Source of the DNA: Solibacillus sp. R5-41
GTDB lineage: Bacteria > Bacillota > Bacilli > Bacillales_A > Planococcaceae
NCBI RefSeq assembly: GCF_002736105.1
Contig: NZ_CP024123.1
Coordinates: forward strand, 2,720,001-2,784,000
DNA length: 64,000 nucleotides
Reading direction: 5' to 3'
The notes beneath the pieces are model-generated. The model saw only the letters and a list, made by a program, of their open reading frames with translations. It had not been told where the DNA came from and searched no databases. This document shows, one piece after another, positions 52,109 through 61,016 of the stretch; the first letter of the stretch is position 1, and each line of letters starts with the position of its first letter. A program made the translations under genes and the position numbers.

Positions 52109-53020
52109 TTAAACGAAGTAACTAATTAATAATCCAACTGATAATAGGAAGCAAAAAATCGTATTTGTTAGCGCTGTTGATTTCATTGCTACACGCATAA
52201 ACTGAGGTTCCTTTGCTCCCTTTCGAAAACTTTGAATTGCAGAGATCGGCTTTTTCACACCTAGGAACAAAACCAATGACCAGGGACTTATATACCCCAT
52301 TAATACGATGATTAAAATCCAAACAAAGGAAAATGAAAACGCAATAGCTAGAAACTTAACCGCTTTTTCTCTCCCAAGGAGTATAGGCAACGTTTTTCTT
52401 CCACCTTTAATATCTTCTTCAATATCACGGATGTTATTGGACATGTTGATGGCCCCTACTAAAATCCCAACCGGAATGGAAATTAATAGACTCTCAACTG
52501 TTATATTATTTGTTTGAATAAAGAAAGCAATTAATACAAAGCCTGTACCCATTGATAATCCAGAAAATAACTCGCCAAATGGCGTATACGCAATCGGTAA
52601 TGGACCGCCTGTGTATAAATAGCCAATTGCCATCCCGCATAAACCGATGACCGCTAACCACCATGTACTATTCATACAAATATACACACCGATAAATGCT
52701 GCCACAATATACAATAAAAACGCAACAGTTAAAACATTTTTCGGCTTTAATCCATGACGGACGATTCCACCACCAATACCAACAGAATCAGCAGTATCTA
52801 ATCCACGTTTAAAATCATAATACTCATTAAATAGATTGGTTGCAATTTGCAATGCTAAACACGAGAGTATCATGCCAATAAATAGAAACCAATTTATCTC
52901 AGTTTCATAAAGTGCTGCAACTGTCCCTAATATGACAGGGGCAAACGTCGCCGTTAATGTATGAGGGCGGGTCATTGTCCACATTAATTTAGCGGAACTC
53001 ATCTCTTTTTCACTTACCAT
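52109..53020 (-). CDS. menA: 1,4-dihydroxy-2-naphthoate polyprenyltransferase
   Basis: Attaches the isoprenoid tail in menaquinone synthesis. The 303 aa have about eight membrane helices, the UbiA-family first Asp-rich motif NLFNEYYDFKRGLDTADS and second motif NNIRDIEEDIKGGRKTLP, both required for Mg-diphosphate binding. RPHTLTATFAPVILGT is the typical MenA N-terminus. Monocistronic as judged from flanks. Confidence 0.92.
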   Translation of the reverse strand: MVSEKEMSSAKLMWTMTRPHTLTATFAPVILGTVAALYETEINWFLFIGMILSCLALQIATNLFNEYYDFKRGLDTADSVGIGGGIVRHGLKPKNVLTVAFLLYIVAAFIGVYICMNSTWWLAVIGLCGMAIGYLYTGGPLPIAYTPFGELFSGLSMGTGFVLIAFFIQTNNITVESLLISIPVGILVGAINMSNNIRDIEEDIKGGRKTLPILLGREKAVKFLAIAFSFSFVWILIIVLMGYISPWSLVLFLGVKKPISAIQSFRKGAKEPQFMRVAMKSTALTNTIFCFLLSVGLLISYFV

Positions 53021-53164
53021 AAATCGTTATATCCTCCTACGTTTTCAATAATATCGTTAGAAGTATTATTTCTATGTACTTCCTTTTCAAAGGATACATT
53101 ATATCACATATTACCAAACTTCAACTATCCTGCAATGTTAGCTCAATAATATTAATAGAGCATC

Positions 53165-53440
53165 TCACTGATTTCTAAAATCAAACTTATCATCGGGCAC
53201 GTCTAACGAATGTCCATTTATTACTACTGTATCATTGTCTGTCCATTTAATCGTTGCTTCCGATTCACGGTAATTCCAATAAACATTTTTAGTATTATTC
53301 CCTTTGTTATTGAATACTAACTCCCCACGAACAGCATAGGCAGTTGTAGCTCCCCCATTGGTAACATATGCTTTTAACGTGTATTCCCCTGTAGGTGATT
53401 TCTCTTCTGTGAGGTACTCTCCTGTCGGTAAACGGTTCAT
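53165..53440 (-). CDS. DUF5412-like protein, N-terminally truncated
   Basis: 91 aa. NRLPTGEYLTEEKSPTGEYT, NGGATTAYAVRGEL and YWNYRESEATIKWTDNDT match the conserved core of DUF5412 proteins, which normally have an N-terminal membrane helix that is absent here. It lies in the same frame as the upstream VOC gene, separated only by the VOC TAG stop and three sense codons. GGGA lies seven bases before the ATG, so independent translation is possible. Possibly a decaying gene. Confidence 0.65.
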   Translation of the reverse strand: MNRLPTGEYLTEEKSPTGEYTLKAYVTNGGATTAYAVRGELVFNNKGNNTKNVYWNYRESEATIKWTDNDTVVINGHSLDVPDDKFDFRNQ

Positions 53441-53452
53441 ACTAATATCCCG

Positions 53453-53800
53453 CTATTTCTCCCAAAGTTCGACCAGTCGACCTTCAGGATCTTTAATCCA
53501 AATAAACGTTCCAAATTCACTAATCTCTTTTTCCTTTTCAAGAGGTACACCAATATGTTCAAGATGCCTGATAGTCTCGTTTAGATCATGTACTTGGAAA
53601 TTTAACATCACTTGTTGTTCTGTTGGAAAATAGCTGTCATTCTCGGTAAAGAAAGAAAAGATAGTCTCATTTCCTAATTGGGGTTTAATCACAGTCCCAT
53701 TCCAATTTTCTAAATCAATCTTCAACACTTCACCGTACCACTGTTTTACAATATCAATATTCTTAGTTCTCCAAAATATTCCTCCAAAACCTTTTATCAT
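53453..53800 (-). CDS. VOC family (glyoxalase/bleomycin-resistance fold) protein
   Basis: 115 aa, one vicinal-oxygen-chelate module pair: GFGGIFWRTKNIDIVKQWYG at the N-terminus, MLNFQVHDLNETIRHLEHIG in the middle and FIWIKDPEGRLVELWEK at the end, with likely metal ligands at the His and the last Glu. Function could be isomerase, dioxygenase or antibiotic binding; not determinable. Confidence 0.9.
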   Translation of the reverse strand: MIKGFGGIFWRTKNIDIVKQWYGEVLKIDLENWNGTVIKPQLGNETIFSFFTENDSYFPTEQQVMLNFQVHDLNETIRHLEHIGVPLEKEKEISEFGTFIWIKDPEGRLVELWEK

Positions 53801-53888
53801 CGTATCTAACTCCTGTCTGTCTTATATTTTTTAAGTTTAATGTTAAGTTCCTACTTCAACGATACCTCTGCATGAAGATAAAATAGGG

Positions 53889-54755
53889 TTAATTACTACT
53901 TGGATCAACGACTTCGTTAGTTAAGAACAATGGATAGACTTCACGCAAATAATTAGGTATATCACCTTCTTGTATAGTTGCTAATTCTTTAAAAGATACA
54001 CCTTCCCCTAATAGGTATTGTACGATTTCCCAACCAACAAAGTAAACTTCTCTTTCGTTATTAGTTGTTCCGTTGCCAAATGTAAACCTTGTTACCGCTT
54101 CAGATGAAGAATCTTCCAAGAATGGGAGGGTACCTTTAATTATTTCCCATTTATGTTCATTACAGGTCTCGAACCACCCCTTTTTATGTTCAATATAATG
54201 CTCATCTAGATCGCCAGGAACTAAAAATTTACTTACCTGAGTTGCTAATCCTTCTTGTATTATAGTTGAGGCAATTGTTCGTTCCCACTTTGCAGTTAAA
54301 TTTGCAGTATGTGAATGAACTATATGTGTCAGTTCGTGTGATAGTAATATATCAGAATCTCCATTTTCAATAGGAAGGCATAGTGCTAAACGCTTTTCGT
54401 CAAAAGGAGCAACAAAAGGGTTGTTTTCAAATCCGCCAACAAAATAAACAACAACTAAATTAATTGGTTGGTCATAGCCCAACAGTGCTTTTATTTTTGC
54501 TAGGTAATGATTAATTCTCTCCTGATTCGGTTCCCATTGTTCAAGATTTAATAAATGTTCACTGTAGCTTTCCCAAGCTCCTTCTAACAAATTCCTGGCA
54601 ATTACTTTCCCTTCCTCACCAGGAGGAACTGCAGCAAAGTTATAATGTTCTTCCCATAGTGTCCATCTTTTTTCTTTATCAATATCAGACTTGTTAGCCA
54701 TTTGGTAAAAGGCTAAGAACTTAGGTACCAAATTGAGCAATTCAACTTTATCCAA
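53889..54755 (-). CDS. DUF2268-like zinc metalloprotease
   Basis: 288 aa, no signal peptide. The zincin motif SHELTHIVHSH provides HExxH, and TIIQEGLATQVSKF gives the downstream Glu, the order of DUF2268/gluzincin-type proteins. NLVVVYFVGGFENNPF is the typical preceding strand. C-terminal part contains VYFVGWEIVQYLLGEG. Substrate unknown. Between nrdJ and the VOC gene, not obviously in an operon. Confidence 0.82.
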   Translation of the reverse strand: MDKVELLNLVPKFLAFYQMANKSDIDKEKRWTLWEEHYNFAAVPPGEEGKVIARNLLEGAWESYSEHLLNLEQWEPNQERINHYLAKIKALLGYDQPINLVVVYFVGGFENNPFVAPFDEKRLALCLPIENGDSDILLSHELTHIVHSHTANLTAKWERTIASTIIQEGLATQVSKFLVPGDLDEHYIEHKKGWFETCNEHKWEIIKGTLPFLEDSSSEAVTRFTFGNGTTNNEREVYFVGWEIVQYLLGEGVSFKELATIQEGDIPNYLREVYPLFLTNEVVDPSSN

Positions 54756-55066
54756 TAAATCTCACCCCTTAACTCCCATTTCTTTTTGAACTAATCTGTA
54801 GTGCTAATAAATATCAATATGTTTAAATTTCGATAGATTTGTTAATAATTCCTTTAATAATAACATTTTGGAGATAATTATAGTGTTACTATCAAGAGCA
54901 GGGGAAGTATATCACTTAAACGTTGCCTTTTATACTAATGCAACCGTTTCTCTAAGTAATCAATCCTTTTTATTGTGGCATTTAAGCAAATCAGGCGCAT
55001 TATAGTAAGCCCGAAAATATGAAAAAAGCGCCAAACCCTTCATAATCTAGGGTTTGGCGCTTTTGA
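54756..55066. other. intergenic region with nrdJ terminator
   Basis: About 350 bases without a supported gene. At 55022-55066 the stem GCGCCAAACCC / GGGTTTGGCGC with flanking A/T runs is a strong terminator for nrdJ on the minus strand. The rest is AT-rich and featureless apart from the promoter region of the metalloprotease. Confidence 0.8.
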
Positions 55067-55111
55067 TAGTTGTTTATGGGACGAAAAATCTCCACTCACA
55101 AAAAAATTATT

Positions 55112-57679
55112 TTATAAACCACATTTTAGCTGGGCACCACAGTTTGTACATGTGTTACAGCCGCCCATTTCCTCTACCGTACCTTGACGGCATACTGGAC
55201 ATGTGTTTCCTACTTCTGAACCGATTGTTACGTCCGTTTCTGATAGTGGTTTAATTGTATCCACTAATACGACTTGGCGTTTTACTACGACTTCTTCTTG
55301 CTTTAATTCTTCAAATTCCATTTGCTCATCCGTATTAGCTTCTTCGGCTTTTAGCGTTAGTACTTGCGAGTCACGTGAACCGTCCACGTAAACTGTACCG
55401 CCTTTCGCTCCACCTTTATATAAGCGCTCGTAAACACTTTGCACTTGCTCAACTGTATAACCTTTTGGCGCATTCACTGTTTTCGAAATAGATGAGTCGA
55501 TCCAATTTTGGATAATACATTGAACATCGGCATGTGCCTCTGCTGATAATTCCATTGAAGATTTGAACCAGTTTGGTAAATTATTTTCATCCATACCTGG
55601 ATTTGCTTCTAAATATTCTTTCACGATTTCTGCTTTTACTTCGATAAACTTACCTAATCGTCCTGAACGGTAGTAAGTGAAACTGAAGTAAGGCTCAAGA
55701 CCAGTAGCAACTCCGACCATTGTACCAGTTGATCCCGTAGGTGCAACTGTTAATAAGTGCGAATTGCGAATACCGTTTGCGATCACGCCTTCACGAATGT
55801 GCTCCGGCATTTTTTTCATAAAGCCTGTATTTGTAAAGGCTTCGCGTAAACGAGCAGTTTCTGCATCTGTTGCGCCTTGTAAGAACGGGAAGCTGCCGCG
55901 CTCTTTTCCAAGCTCAATTGATTGTTCATAAGCGGCAATCGCGATCGTTTTAAAGATTTCGTCTACAAGCGCATTACCCTCATCTGAACCGTATTCTTTT
56001 TCACAGTAAATAAGTAAATCGGCAAGACCCATAACACCAAGACCAACACGGCGTTCACCAAGTGCTTGCTTTTTATTATCTTCTAAGAAATATGGTGTTG
56101 CGTCAATTACGTTATCTTGCATACGTACGCCCACTTGAACCGTTTGACGTAACGCTTCATAATCAACTGTTTTCGTTTCTTTATTTGCAAACTGCGCTAA
56201 GTTTACCGCAGCTAAGTTACATACTGAATATGGAGCTAATGGTTGTTCTCCACACGGATTCGTTGCAACTACTTGTTGACCATAGCTTCGTGCATTGGTC
56301 ATATCGTTCGCATTGTCGATGAAGAAAATACCTGGCTCGGCAGCATACGTTGCACAAATATTCACTAAGTTCCAAAGCTCTTTTGCTTTAATTGTACGGT
56401 GCGTGCGAACAGGATAGCCTAGCTTTTCCCATTCACGAACATCGCCTACTTCATGCCATTTTTCGTTGTAGATTTTCATTTGCTCTGGTGTGTAATTTGC
56501 CACATCCGGGAAACGTAATGGGAATTCTTCATCATTTTCAACAGCGGCCATAAATTCTTTCGTTAATGTTACAGAAATATTCGCACCTGTTAAAAATTCC
56601 GGATTGTGTACAGAGTATGTACCCCCGTCGCGTAATTTTGTTTCCGCATCACGGATAATTGCTTGACTAAAGCCACCGAAGCCTTCAATGCTTTTATAGT
56701 TAACAATTCCTTGATACATCGCATCTTCTTGCTGTGTTAACGGCTTGAATTTTAGCTTTTCTTTCGCTAAACGGATAATCGATTCATCCGCTGTATTCTC
56801 AATTAAATAACGTAAAATACGTGGGTTTTGCATTTTAGAAATAATAAATTCCACGATATCTGGATGCCAATCTGCTAACATGATCATTTGTGCACCGCGT
56901 CGTGAACCACCTTGCTCTACAAGATGCGTTAATTTCGCAATATCATCCAACCAGCTAACTGAACCAGATGATTTCCCATTAACTCCGCGCGCTAATGTAT
57001 TACGAGGACGTAGCGTTGATCCGTTTGTACCAACACCACCACCACGACTCATAATTTCCATTACTTGCTTACGGTGATCACTAATGCCTTCACGAGAATC
57101 CGCTACAAAAGGCATAACATAACAGTTAAAGAATGTTACTTCAGTTTCAGAACCTGCTCCATAAATGACACGGCCAGCTGGAATAAACTTCAATCCTACA
57201 AGCTGCTCATAAAACTTTCCAAACCATTCTTGACGTTTTTCTTCGGTCTTTTCTACAGATGCTAAACCTGTTGCGTTTCGTTTAGCAATTTGCTCGTAAT
57301 AGATTTCTAAAGGCTTTTCGATAATATCTAATGAACGTACAATAATACCCGTTGCTTGCTCACTCTCGTCCAATACATTTCGATAATCTGCTTCAATCAT
57401 AATCGAGGCCATCTTGTTTTCATGGTCAATCGATTGGATAATTCCAAGGCCACGTGCAGGGAATTTCGGATCTTGTTTGACCGTTAATACGACAAAATCT
57501 CCTGCTTTTAACGTTTTCTTTTCCGTATCCTTAAAAGAATAACGATCAATCATTACAAGGCGAGACACCCCTTTATGCGTAATATGCATATCGGATGTAA
57601 TCGGATGCACCTGCGGGAATTGTTCGATATCTTGATTTAACTGATCAATTTGGATGGTTTGCTCTAATACACTTGCCAT
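55112..57679 (-). CDS. nrdJ: vitamin B12-dependent ribonucleotide reductase
   Basis: Class II enzyme reducing ribonucleotides with adenosylcobalamin, so it needs no oxygen. 855 aa: N-terminal part, SRGGGVGTNGSTLRPR substrate loop, the active-site stretch NPCGEQPLAPYSVCNLAAVN with the conserved Cys/Glu, VAPTGSTGTMVGVATG near residue 660, and a C-terminal zinc ribbon (CPVCRQGTVEEMGGCNTC, then C-x-x-C...KCGL). GGAGG precedes the ATG. Cobalamin must be imported or made by the cell. Confidence 0.95.
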   Translation of the reverse strand: MASVLEQTIQIDQLNQDIEQFPQVHPITSDMHITHKGVSRLVMIDRYSFKDTEKKTLKAGDFVVLTVKQDPKFPARGLGIIQSIDHENKMASIMIEADYRNVLDESEQATGIIVRSLDIIEKPLEIYYEQIAKRNATGLASVEKTEEKRQEWFGKFYEQLVGLKFIPAGRVIYGAGSETEVTFFNCYVMPFVADSREGISDHRKQVMEIMSRGGGVGTNGSTLRPRNTLARGVNGKSSGSVSWLDDIAKLTHLVEQGGSRRGAQMIMLADWHPDIVEFIISKMQNPRILRYLIENTADESIIRLAKEKLKFKPLTQQEDAMYQGIVNYKSIEGFGGFSQAIIRDAETKLRDGGTYSVHNPEFLTGANISVTLTKEFMAAVENDEEFPLRFPDVANYTPEQMKIYNEKWHEVGDVREWEKLGYPVRTHRTIKAKELWNLVNICATYAAEPGIFFIDNANDMTNARSYGQQVVATNPCGEQPLAPYSVCNLAAVNLAQFANKETKTVDYEALRQTVQVGVRMQDNVIDATPYFLEDNKKQALGERRVGLGVMGLADLLIYCEKEYGSDEGNALVDEIFKTIAIAAYEQSIELGKERGSFPFLQGATDAETARLREAFTNTGFMKKMPEHIREGVIANGIRNSHLLTVAPTGSTGTMVGVATGLEPYFSFTYYRSGRLGKFIEVKAEIVKEYLEANPGMDENNLPNWFKSSMELSAEAHADVQCIIQNWIDSSISKTVNAPKGYTVEQVQSVYERLYKGGAKGGTVYVDGSRDSQVLTLKAEEANTDEQMEFEELKQEEVVVKRQVVLVDTIKPLSETDVTIGSEVGNTCPVCRQGTVEEMGGCNTCTNCGAQLKCGL

Positions 57680-57735
57680 CTATAAAGCCTCCTTTTGAAA
57701 ATTACTCTAAATTAATAGTTCCCAACAAAAATCAA

Positions 57736-57772
57736 AATCAAACACAATATATACAATATATTGTGTTTGATT
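57736..57772. promoter_or_regulatory. perfect palindrome upstream of nrdJ, NrdR-box-like
   Basis: 17-bp perfect arms (57736-57752 and 57756-57772) with a 3-base spacer, core CACAATATAT...ATATATTGTG, about 57 bases upstream of nrdJ. The core resembles NrdR boxes (ACAC-WATAT-TGTGT type), which control ribonucleotide reductase genes. On the minus strand it could also act as a terminator for lipM 170 bases upstream, as TTTTGATTTTT follows. Confidence 0.5.
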
Positions 57773-57942
57773 CTTTTATTGGAATCTATATGTTGATTTT
57801 CATTTATTTACTTAAAAAAGATTACAATATAAATTTATTTCAAACAAGGGGTTGATTTTTTTAAAATTTCGTAAACCTCAATAATATCAACGTTTCCCGC
57901 ATTAAAAATATTTTTATAAAAAACAAAACAAACGTTCGTAAC

Positions 57943-58776
57943 TCATTTTCTGAAATTCCAATTGTCTGTCAAGTATTTATTTTGCTCTAACTGTTTCACA
58001 TATTGAAGTTGTTCCGCCGTTAATTCATAAGGAACTAAGTCAATGTCCAGCGCCTCTTCAAACCCTTCTGAGAACGCGCTCACACATTGTTCAATTGTAA
58101 AAGGTGTTGTTGCTAATTGATTCATCGCAACCGCCTTCTCAGGCAATTTTAAACGCATTTTCTCTTTCGCTTCAGGCGTTGCAAAATTAAATAGTGATAA
58201 CAATAATTCTTCATCAAGATCTAATAGAATTGCTCCATGTTGAAGTATAACACCCTTTTGTCGAGTTTGCGCACTACCAGCAACTTTTTTCCCTTCCACA
58301 ACCAATTCATACCAACTTGGCGCGTCAAAACAAACCGCGCTTTTTGGTTTTTTTAAATCAGATAAGCTTTCCTGCGTTTCCGGAACACTAAAATAAGCAT
58401 CTAAACCTAATTTTCTAAACCCAAGTAATAACCCCTCACTCAATACACGATACGCTTCTGTTACTGTTACAGGCATATTTGGATAGTTTTCTGAAACAAT
58501 AATTGAATATGTAAGTTCTTGATCATGTAATACAGCACGTCCACCTGTTGGGCGACGAACAAAACCTAAATTTTGATCCTTCACCGCCTGCAAATTAATA
58601 TCACGCTCGGCTCGTTGAAAGTAACCAATTGATAACGTCGCAGGGTTCCATTCATAAAAACGGATAATTGGTGGCATACTTCCCTCACTATGCCAGTCTA
58701 ATAATGCTTCATCTAATGCCATATTAAAACTCGGACTACACTTACCTGAATTGATAAAATACCACTGTTTTTTCAA
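57943..58776 (-). CDS. lipM: octanoyltransferase LipM
   Basis: Transfers octanoate from acyl carrier protein to GcvH in lipoate synthesis. 277 aa, full length versus B. subtilis (278), closely matching it: [40 protein letters not shown] and the catalytic Cys in [20 protein letters not shown] followed by [17 protein letters not shown]. Divergent from yqhL, as in related bacilli. Followed by about 260 bases with the nrdJ palindrome. Confidence 0.95.
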   Translation of the reverse strand: MKKQWYFINSGKCSPSFNMALDEALLDWHSEGSMPPIIRFYEWNPATLSIGYFQRAERDINLQAVKDQNLGFVRRPTGGRAVLHDQELTYSIIVSENYPNMPVTVTEAYRVLSEGLLLGFRKLGLDAYFSVPETQESLSDLKKPKSAVCFDAPSWYELVVEGKKVAGSAQTRQKGVILQHGAILLDLDEELLLSLFNFATPEAKEKMRLKLPEKAVAMNQLATTPFTIEQCVSAFSEGFEEALDIDLVPYELTAEQLQYVKQLEQNKYLTDNWNFRK

Positions 58777-58794
58777 AATCTCATCTCCTATAAT

Positions 58795-58979
58795 TCAATT
58801 ACGCCTCGGCGTATTTGTGTCCAGATTTTTTTCGAGCTCGCTCGAAAAAAAATCTGTGACATCCGCCGGGGCATTAACTTGATTCAGCTGGGTTTTGAAC
58901 CCACATTGAATAAAATTGCATATTTGGCATTCATCCCCCACTTATACAATTAAGGGACTTCTGCTGAAACAAGTTAACT
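58795..58979 (-). repeat. dispersed intergenic repeat, family R1 (inverted copy)
   Basis: Read on the minus strand: GTTAACTTGTTTCAGCAGAAGTC, GTGGGGGATGAATGCCAA, a GGGTTCAAAACCC block, CGAGCGAGCTCG palindrome core with AAATCTGGAC, end block GCCGAGGCGTAATTGA. Fills the lipM-yqhL intergenic space. Confidence 0.88.
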
Positions 58980-59055
58980 ATTTTAGCAAACTGACTCGAC
59001 TAACTCTAATCCATCTCTTATAATAGATGTAGAGAACGAAAGGGGCAATTTAGCA

Positions 59056-59439
59056 GTGACAATACTTTATTCCATTTTAGCTGTTTTAGCGATCATAATC
59101 ATTTATGTAGTAGTCAATTCATATCGCTTAAAAAAAGCTGTAACAAATTTAACACAAGAAGAATTTATTAAAGGCTACCGAAAAGCACAATTAATCGATT
59201 TACGTGAGCCAAAAGAATTCGAAGCAGGACATATTTTAGGTGCCCGTAACATCCCGACAACTCAATTTGGCACACGTCATAAAGAAATTCGTCCAGATTT
59301 ACCGGTCTACCTATATTGCCAAAATTCAGGACGCAGCGCGCGTGCAGCTTTGTCATTAAAGAAAAAAGGATACACTCAAATTTTTCAATTACAAGGCGGC
59401 TTCAAAACTTGGACTGGTAAAGTAAAAGCAAAATCATAA
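59056..59439 (+). CDS. yqhL: membrane-anchored rhodanese-like protein (YqhL)
   Basis: 127 aa: one N-terminal helix (ILAVLAIIIIYVVV) and a single rhodanese domain with LIDLREPKEFEAGHILGARN and active-site loop YLYCQNSGRSARAA (nucleophilic Cys). Probably a sulfur transfer or phosphate-recognition role. GTG start with AAGGGGC upstream. Divergent from lipM. Confidence 0.92.
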   Translation: MTILYSILAVLAIIIIYVVVNSYRLKKAVTNLTQEEFIKGYRKAQLIDLREPKEFEAGHILGARNIPTTQFGTRHKEIRPDLPVYLYCQNSGRSARAALSLKKKGYTQIFQLQGGFKTWTGKVKAKS

Positions 59440-59448
59440 CGAAAATCC

Positions 59449-59478
59449 AGCTCCCTCTTTTGTAGGGAGCTTTCTTTA
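59449..59478 (+). terminator. intrinsic terminator of yqhL
   Basis: AGCTCCCT / AGGGAGCT stem with a 7-base loop followed by TTCTTT. Confidence 0.88.
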
Positions 59479-59480
59479 TA

Positions 59481-59685
59481 TCAATCAAGCCTCGGCTAAC
59501 TCTTGTCCAGATTTCTTCGAGCCTGCTCGAAAAGCTCCTTTTAAAAATCTATGACAGCCGCCAGGAGCATTGGGCCAACACGATGTTGGTCACTCAGGCG
59601 GGGTTTGAGCCCTACTGAATTAAGTGCTGATTTAGTATTTATCCCCCACATATAGAAGGAATGACTTCTGCTGAAGCAAGTTTAA
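59481..59685 (-). repeat. dispersed intergenic repeat, family R1 (inverted, with the CCAACAC palindrome block)
   Basis: Minus strand: ACTTGCTTCAGCAGAAGTC, GTGGGGGATAAATAC, GAGTGACCAACATCGTGTTGG, GGCGGCTGTCATAGATT, GGAGCTTTTCGAGCAGGCTCGAA, ATCTGGAC and end block GCCGAGGCTTGATTGA. The palindromic CCAACA-CG-TGTTGG block is shared with family R2. Confidence 0.88.
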
Positions 59686-59790
59686 TTTGAGTTTCTTCTA
59701 TTATACACGAAGCGGTTAGAAGTCAAATAATTAACATCTAGTAAAACTGGACAATTACAACAATAATAGAGACAAAGGATGGTTATTCAC

Positions 59791-60423
59791 ATGAAAATCG
59801 CCGCGCCAAAAATTGCGAATCATTTACCGATGCGTTCCTTCCATGATTTGCAAATGGAAGAAGAGTTAGAACTTTATGATTGCCAAATTATCGATGATGA
59901 ATTTGAAAATGAACAAATAGACAATTTACGTATTTCCACTGCTCATATAAAGAATTCAAATTTAATCGGTTCCAGCTTATCAAAAGCAGATTTCCTAGAC
60001 GTCATCTTTGAAAACTGCGACTTATCGAATGTACGACTAGACGGTGCGAATATACACCGTGTCCACTTCAAAAATTGTAAATTACTCGGCGTCAATTTTA
60101 CAGATGTGCGCTTTGGCAATGTGACGTTTGAGCACTGTATCGGCAATTTATCGGTTTTTTCACAGTCCAAATTTGATAAAGTGCAATTTGTATCATGCGA
60201 GCTTAAACAAACGGATTTTTACGATTGCACCTTTAAAAACATCGAGTTCCATCATTGCAATATCAATGAAGCTAACCTCGAAGAAACGAAACTTGCTGGT
60301 GTCGACTTAAGTTCATGCACATTTGAAACACTGACGGTTGGCATCCAGTCATTAAAGGGTTGCACCGTTTCTGTACAGCAGGCCACGCTACTCGCCACAC
60401 TTATGGGATTGATTGTTAAATAA
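59791..60423 (+). CDS. pentapeptide-repeat protein
   Basis: 210 aa, soluble. From residue about 45 onward tandem A(D/N)Lxx-like repeats with central F/L: NLIGSSLSKADFLDV, NCDLSNVRLDGANIHRVHF, TDFYDCTFKNIEFHHCN. They should form a right-handed beta helix. Some such proteins mimic DNA and protect gyrase from quinolones; no evidence for that here. ATG at 59791 is preceded by AAAGGATGG; the ATG at 59779 is less well placed. Confidence 0.9.
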   Translation: MKIAAPKIANHLPMRSFHDLQMEEELELYDCQIIDDEFENEQIDNLRISTAHIKNSNLIGSSLSKADFLDVIFENCDLSNVRLDGANIHRVHFKNCKLLGVNFTDVRFGNVTFEHCIGNLSVFSQSKFDKVQFVSCELKQTDFYDCTFKNIEFHHCNINEANLEETKLAGVDLSSCTFETLTVGIQSLKGCTVSVQQATLLATLMGLIVK

Positions 60424-60427
60424 TAAA

Positions 60428-60470
60428 AATAAGCCTATTGAAGATTAATCTCTTCAATAGGCTTATTATA
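60428..60470. terminator. bidirectional terminator between convergent genes
   Basis: AATAAGCCTATTGAAGA pairs with TCTTCAATAGGCTTATT apart from a small bulge, A and T runs on both sides; serves the pentapeptide gene and the convergent methyltransferase gene. Confidence 0.9.
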
Positions 60471-60505
60471 AATTTTAATTGTAGCTTATTTCAAGTGTTC
60501 CAACT

Positions 60506-61015
60506 TCACAAACTTTTTGTCGCTTCTTTTAATGCTTTTCCTTCTATAGGAATCCGAACCGTAAGCATCCACGCGTTTAAGATGGTAAAACAGAGAGCGG
60601 TAAAATAAGCTTGGAACATCAGCGGAATCACTAAAATTTCAAGACATACAATGACGTAATTAGGATGAGGTATAAAGGCATATGGACCTTTTTTGACAAG
60701 CGTTGCCCCTGGTAAAATGAGTATTTTCGTATTCCAAAATGACCCTAAAGACATTAAGCACCAAATTCGCATCAGTTGTAAACCTAGGAAAACTATTAGT
60801 AACAAGTAATCCGGCGTCTGTATTGCGTTCCCGTACATCACTTCAATTATGAGACTGACAAAAAAACTACTATGCAACATAATCATGTAAGGATAATGAG
60901 AAGCCCCTACCTCGTAAGCTCCTTTTGCCCGCATCGTTTTTTCATTGCGTTTCGCTACGACAAGTTCGACTAGTCTTTGCAAGATGATGAGTATGATAAT
61001 AATCGCAAATACCAC
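60506..61015 (-). CDS. isoprenylcysteine carboxyl methyltransferase family protein (YpbQ-like)
   Basis: 169-aa membrane methyltransferase with about four to five helices. The ICMT signature is present: PHPNYVIVCLEI and GPYAFIPHPNY, SAM-binding His/Asn/Tyr. In B. subtilis the equivalent BpsB/YpbQ methylates alkylpyrones made by the adjacent type III polyketide synthase, and the same pair occurs here, one base apart. Confidence 0.9.
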   Translation of the reverse strand: MVFAIIIILIILQRLVELVVAKRNEKTMRAKGAYEVGASHYPYMIMLHSSFFVSLIIEVMYGNAIQTPDYLLLIVFLGLQLMRIWCLMSLGSFWNTKILILPGATLVKKGPYAFIPHPNYVIVCLEILVIPLMFQAYFTALCFTILNAWMLTVRIPIEGKALKEATKSL

Positions 61016-61016
61016 A

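Noticed and set aside
52122-52322. 66-codon minus-strand frame within menA
   Set aside because: Out-of-frame shadow of the C-terminal part of menA with no start signal.
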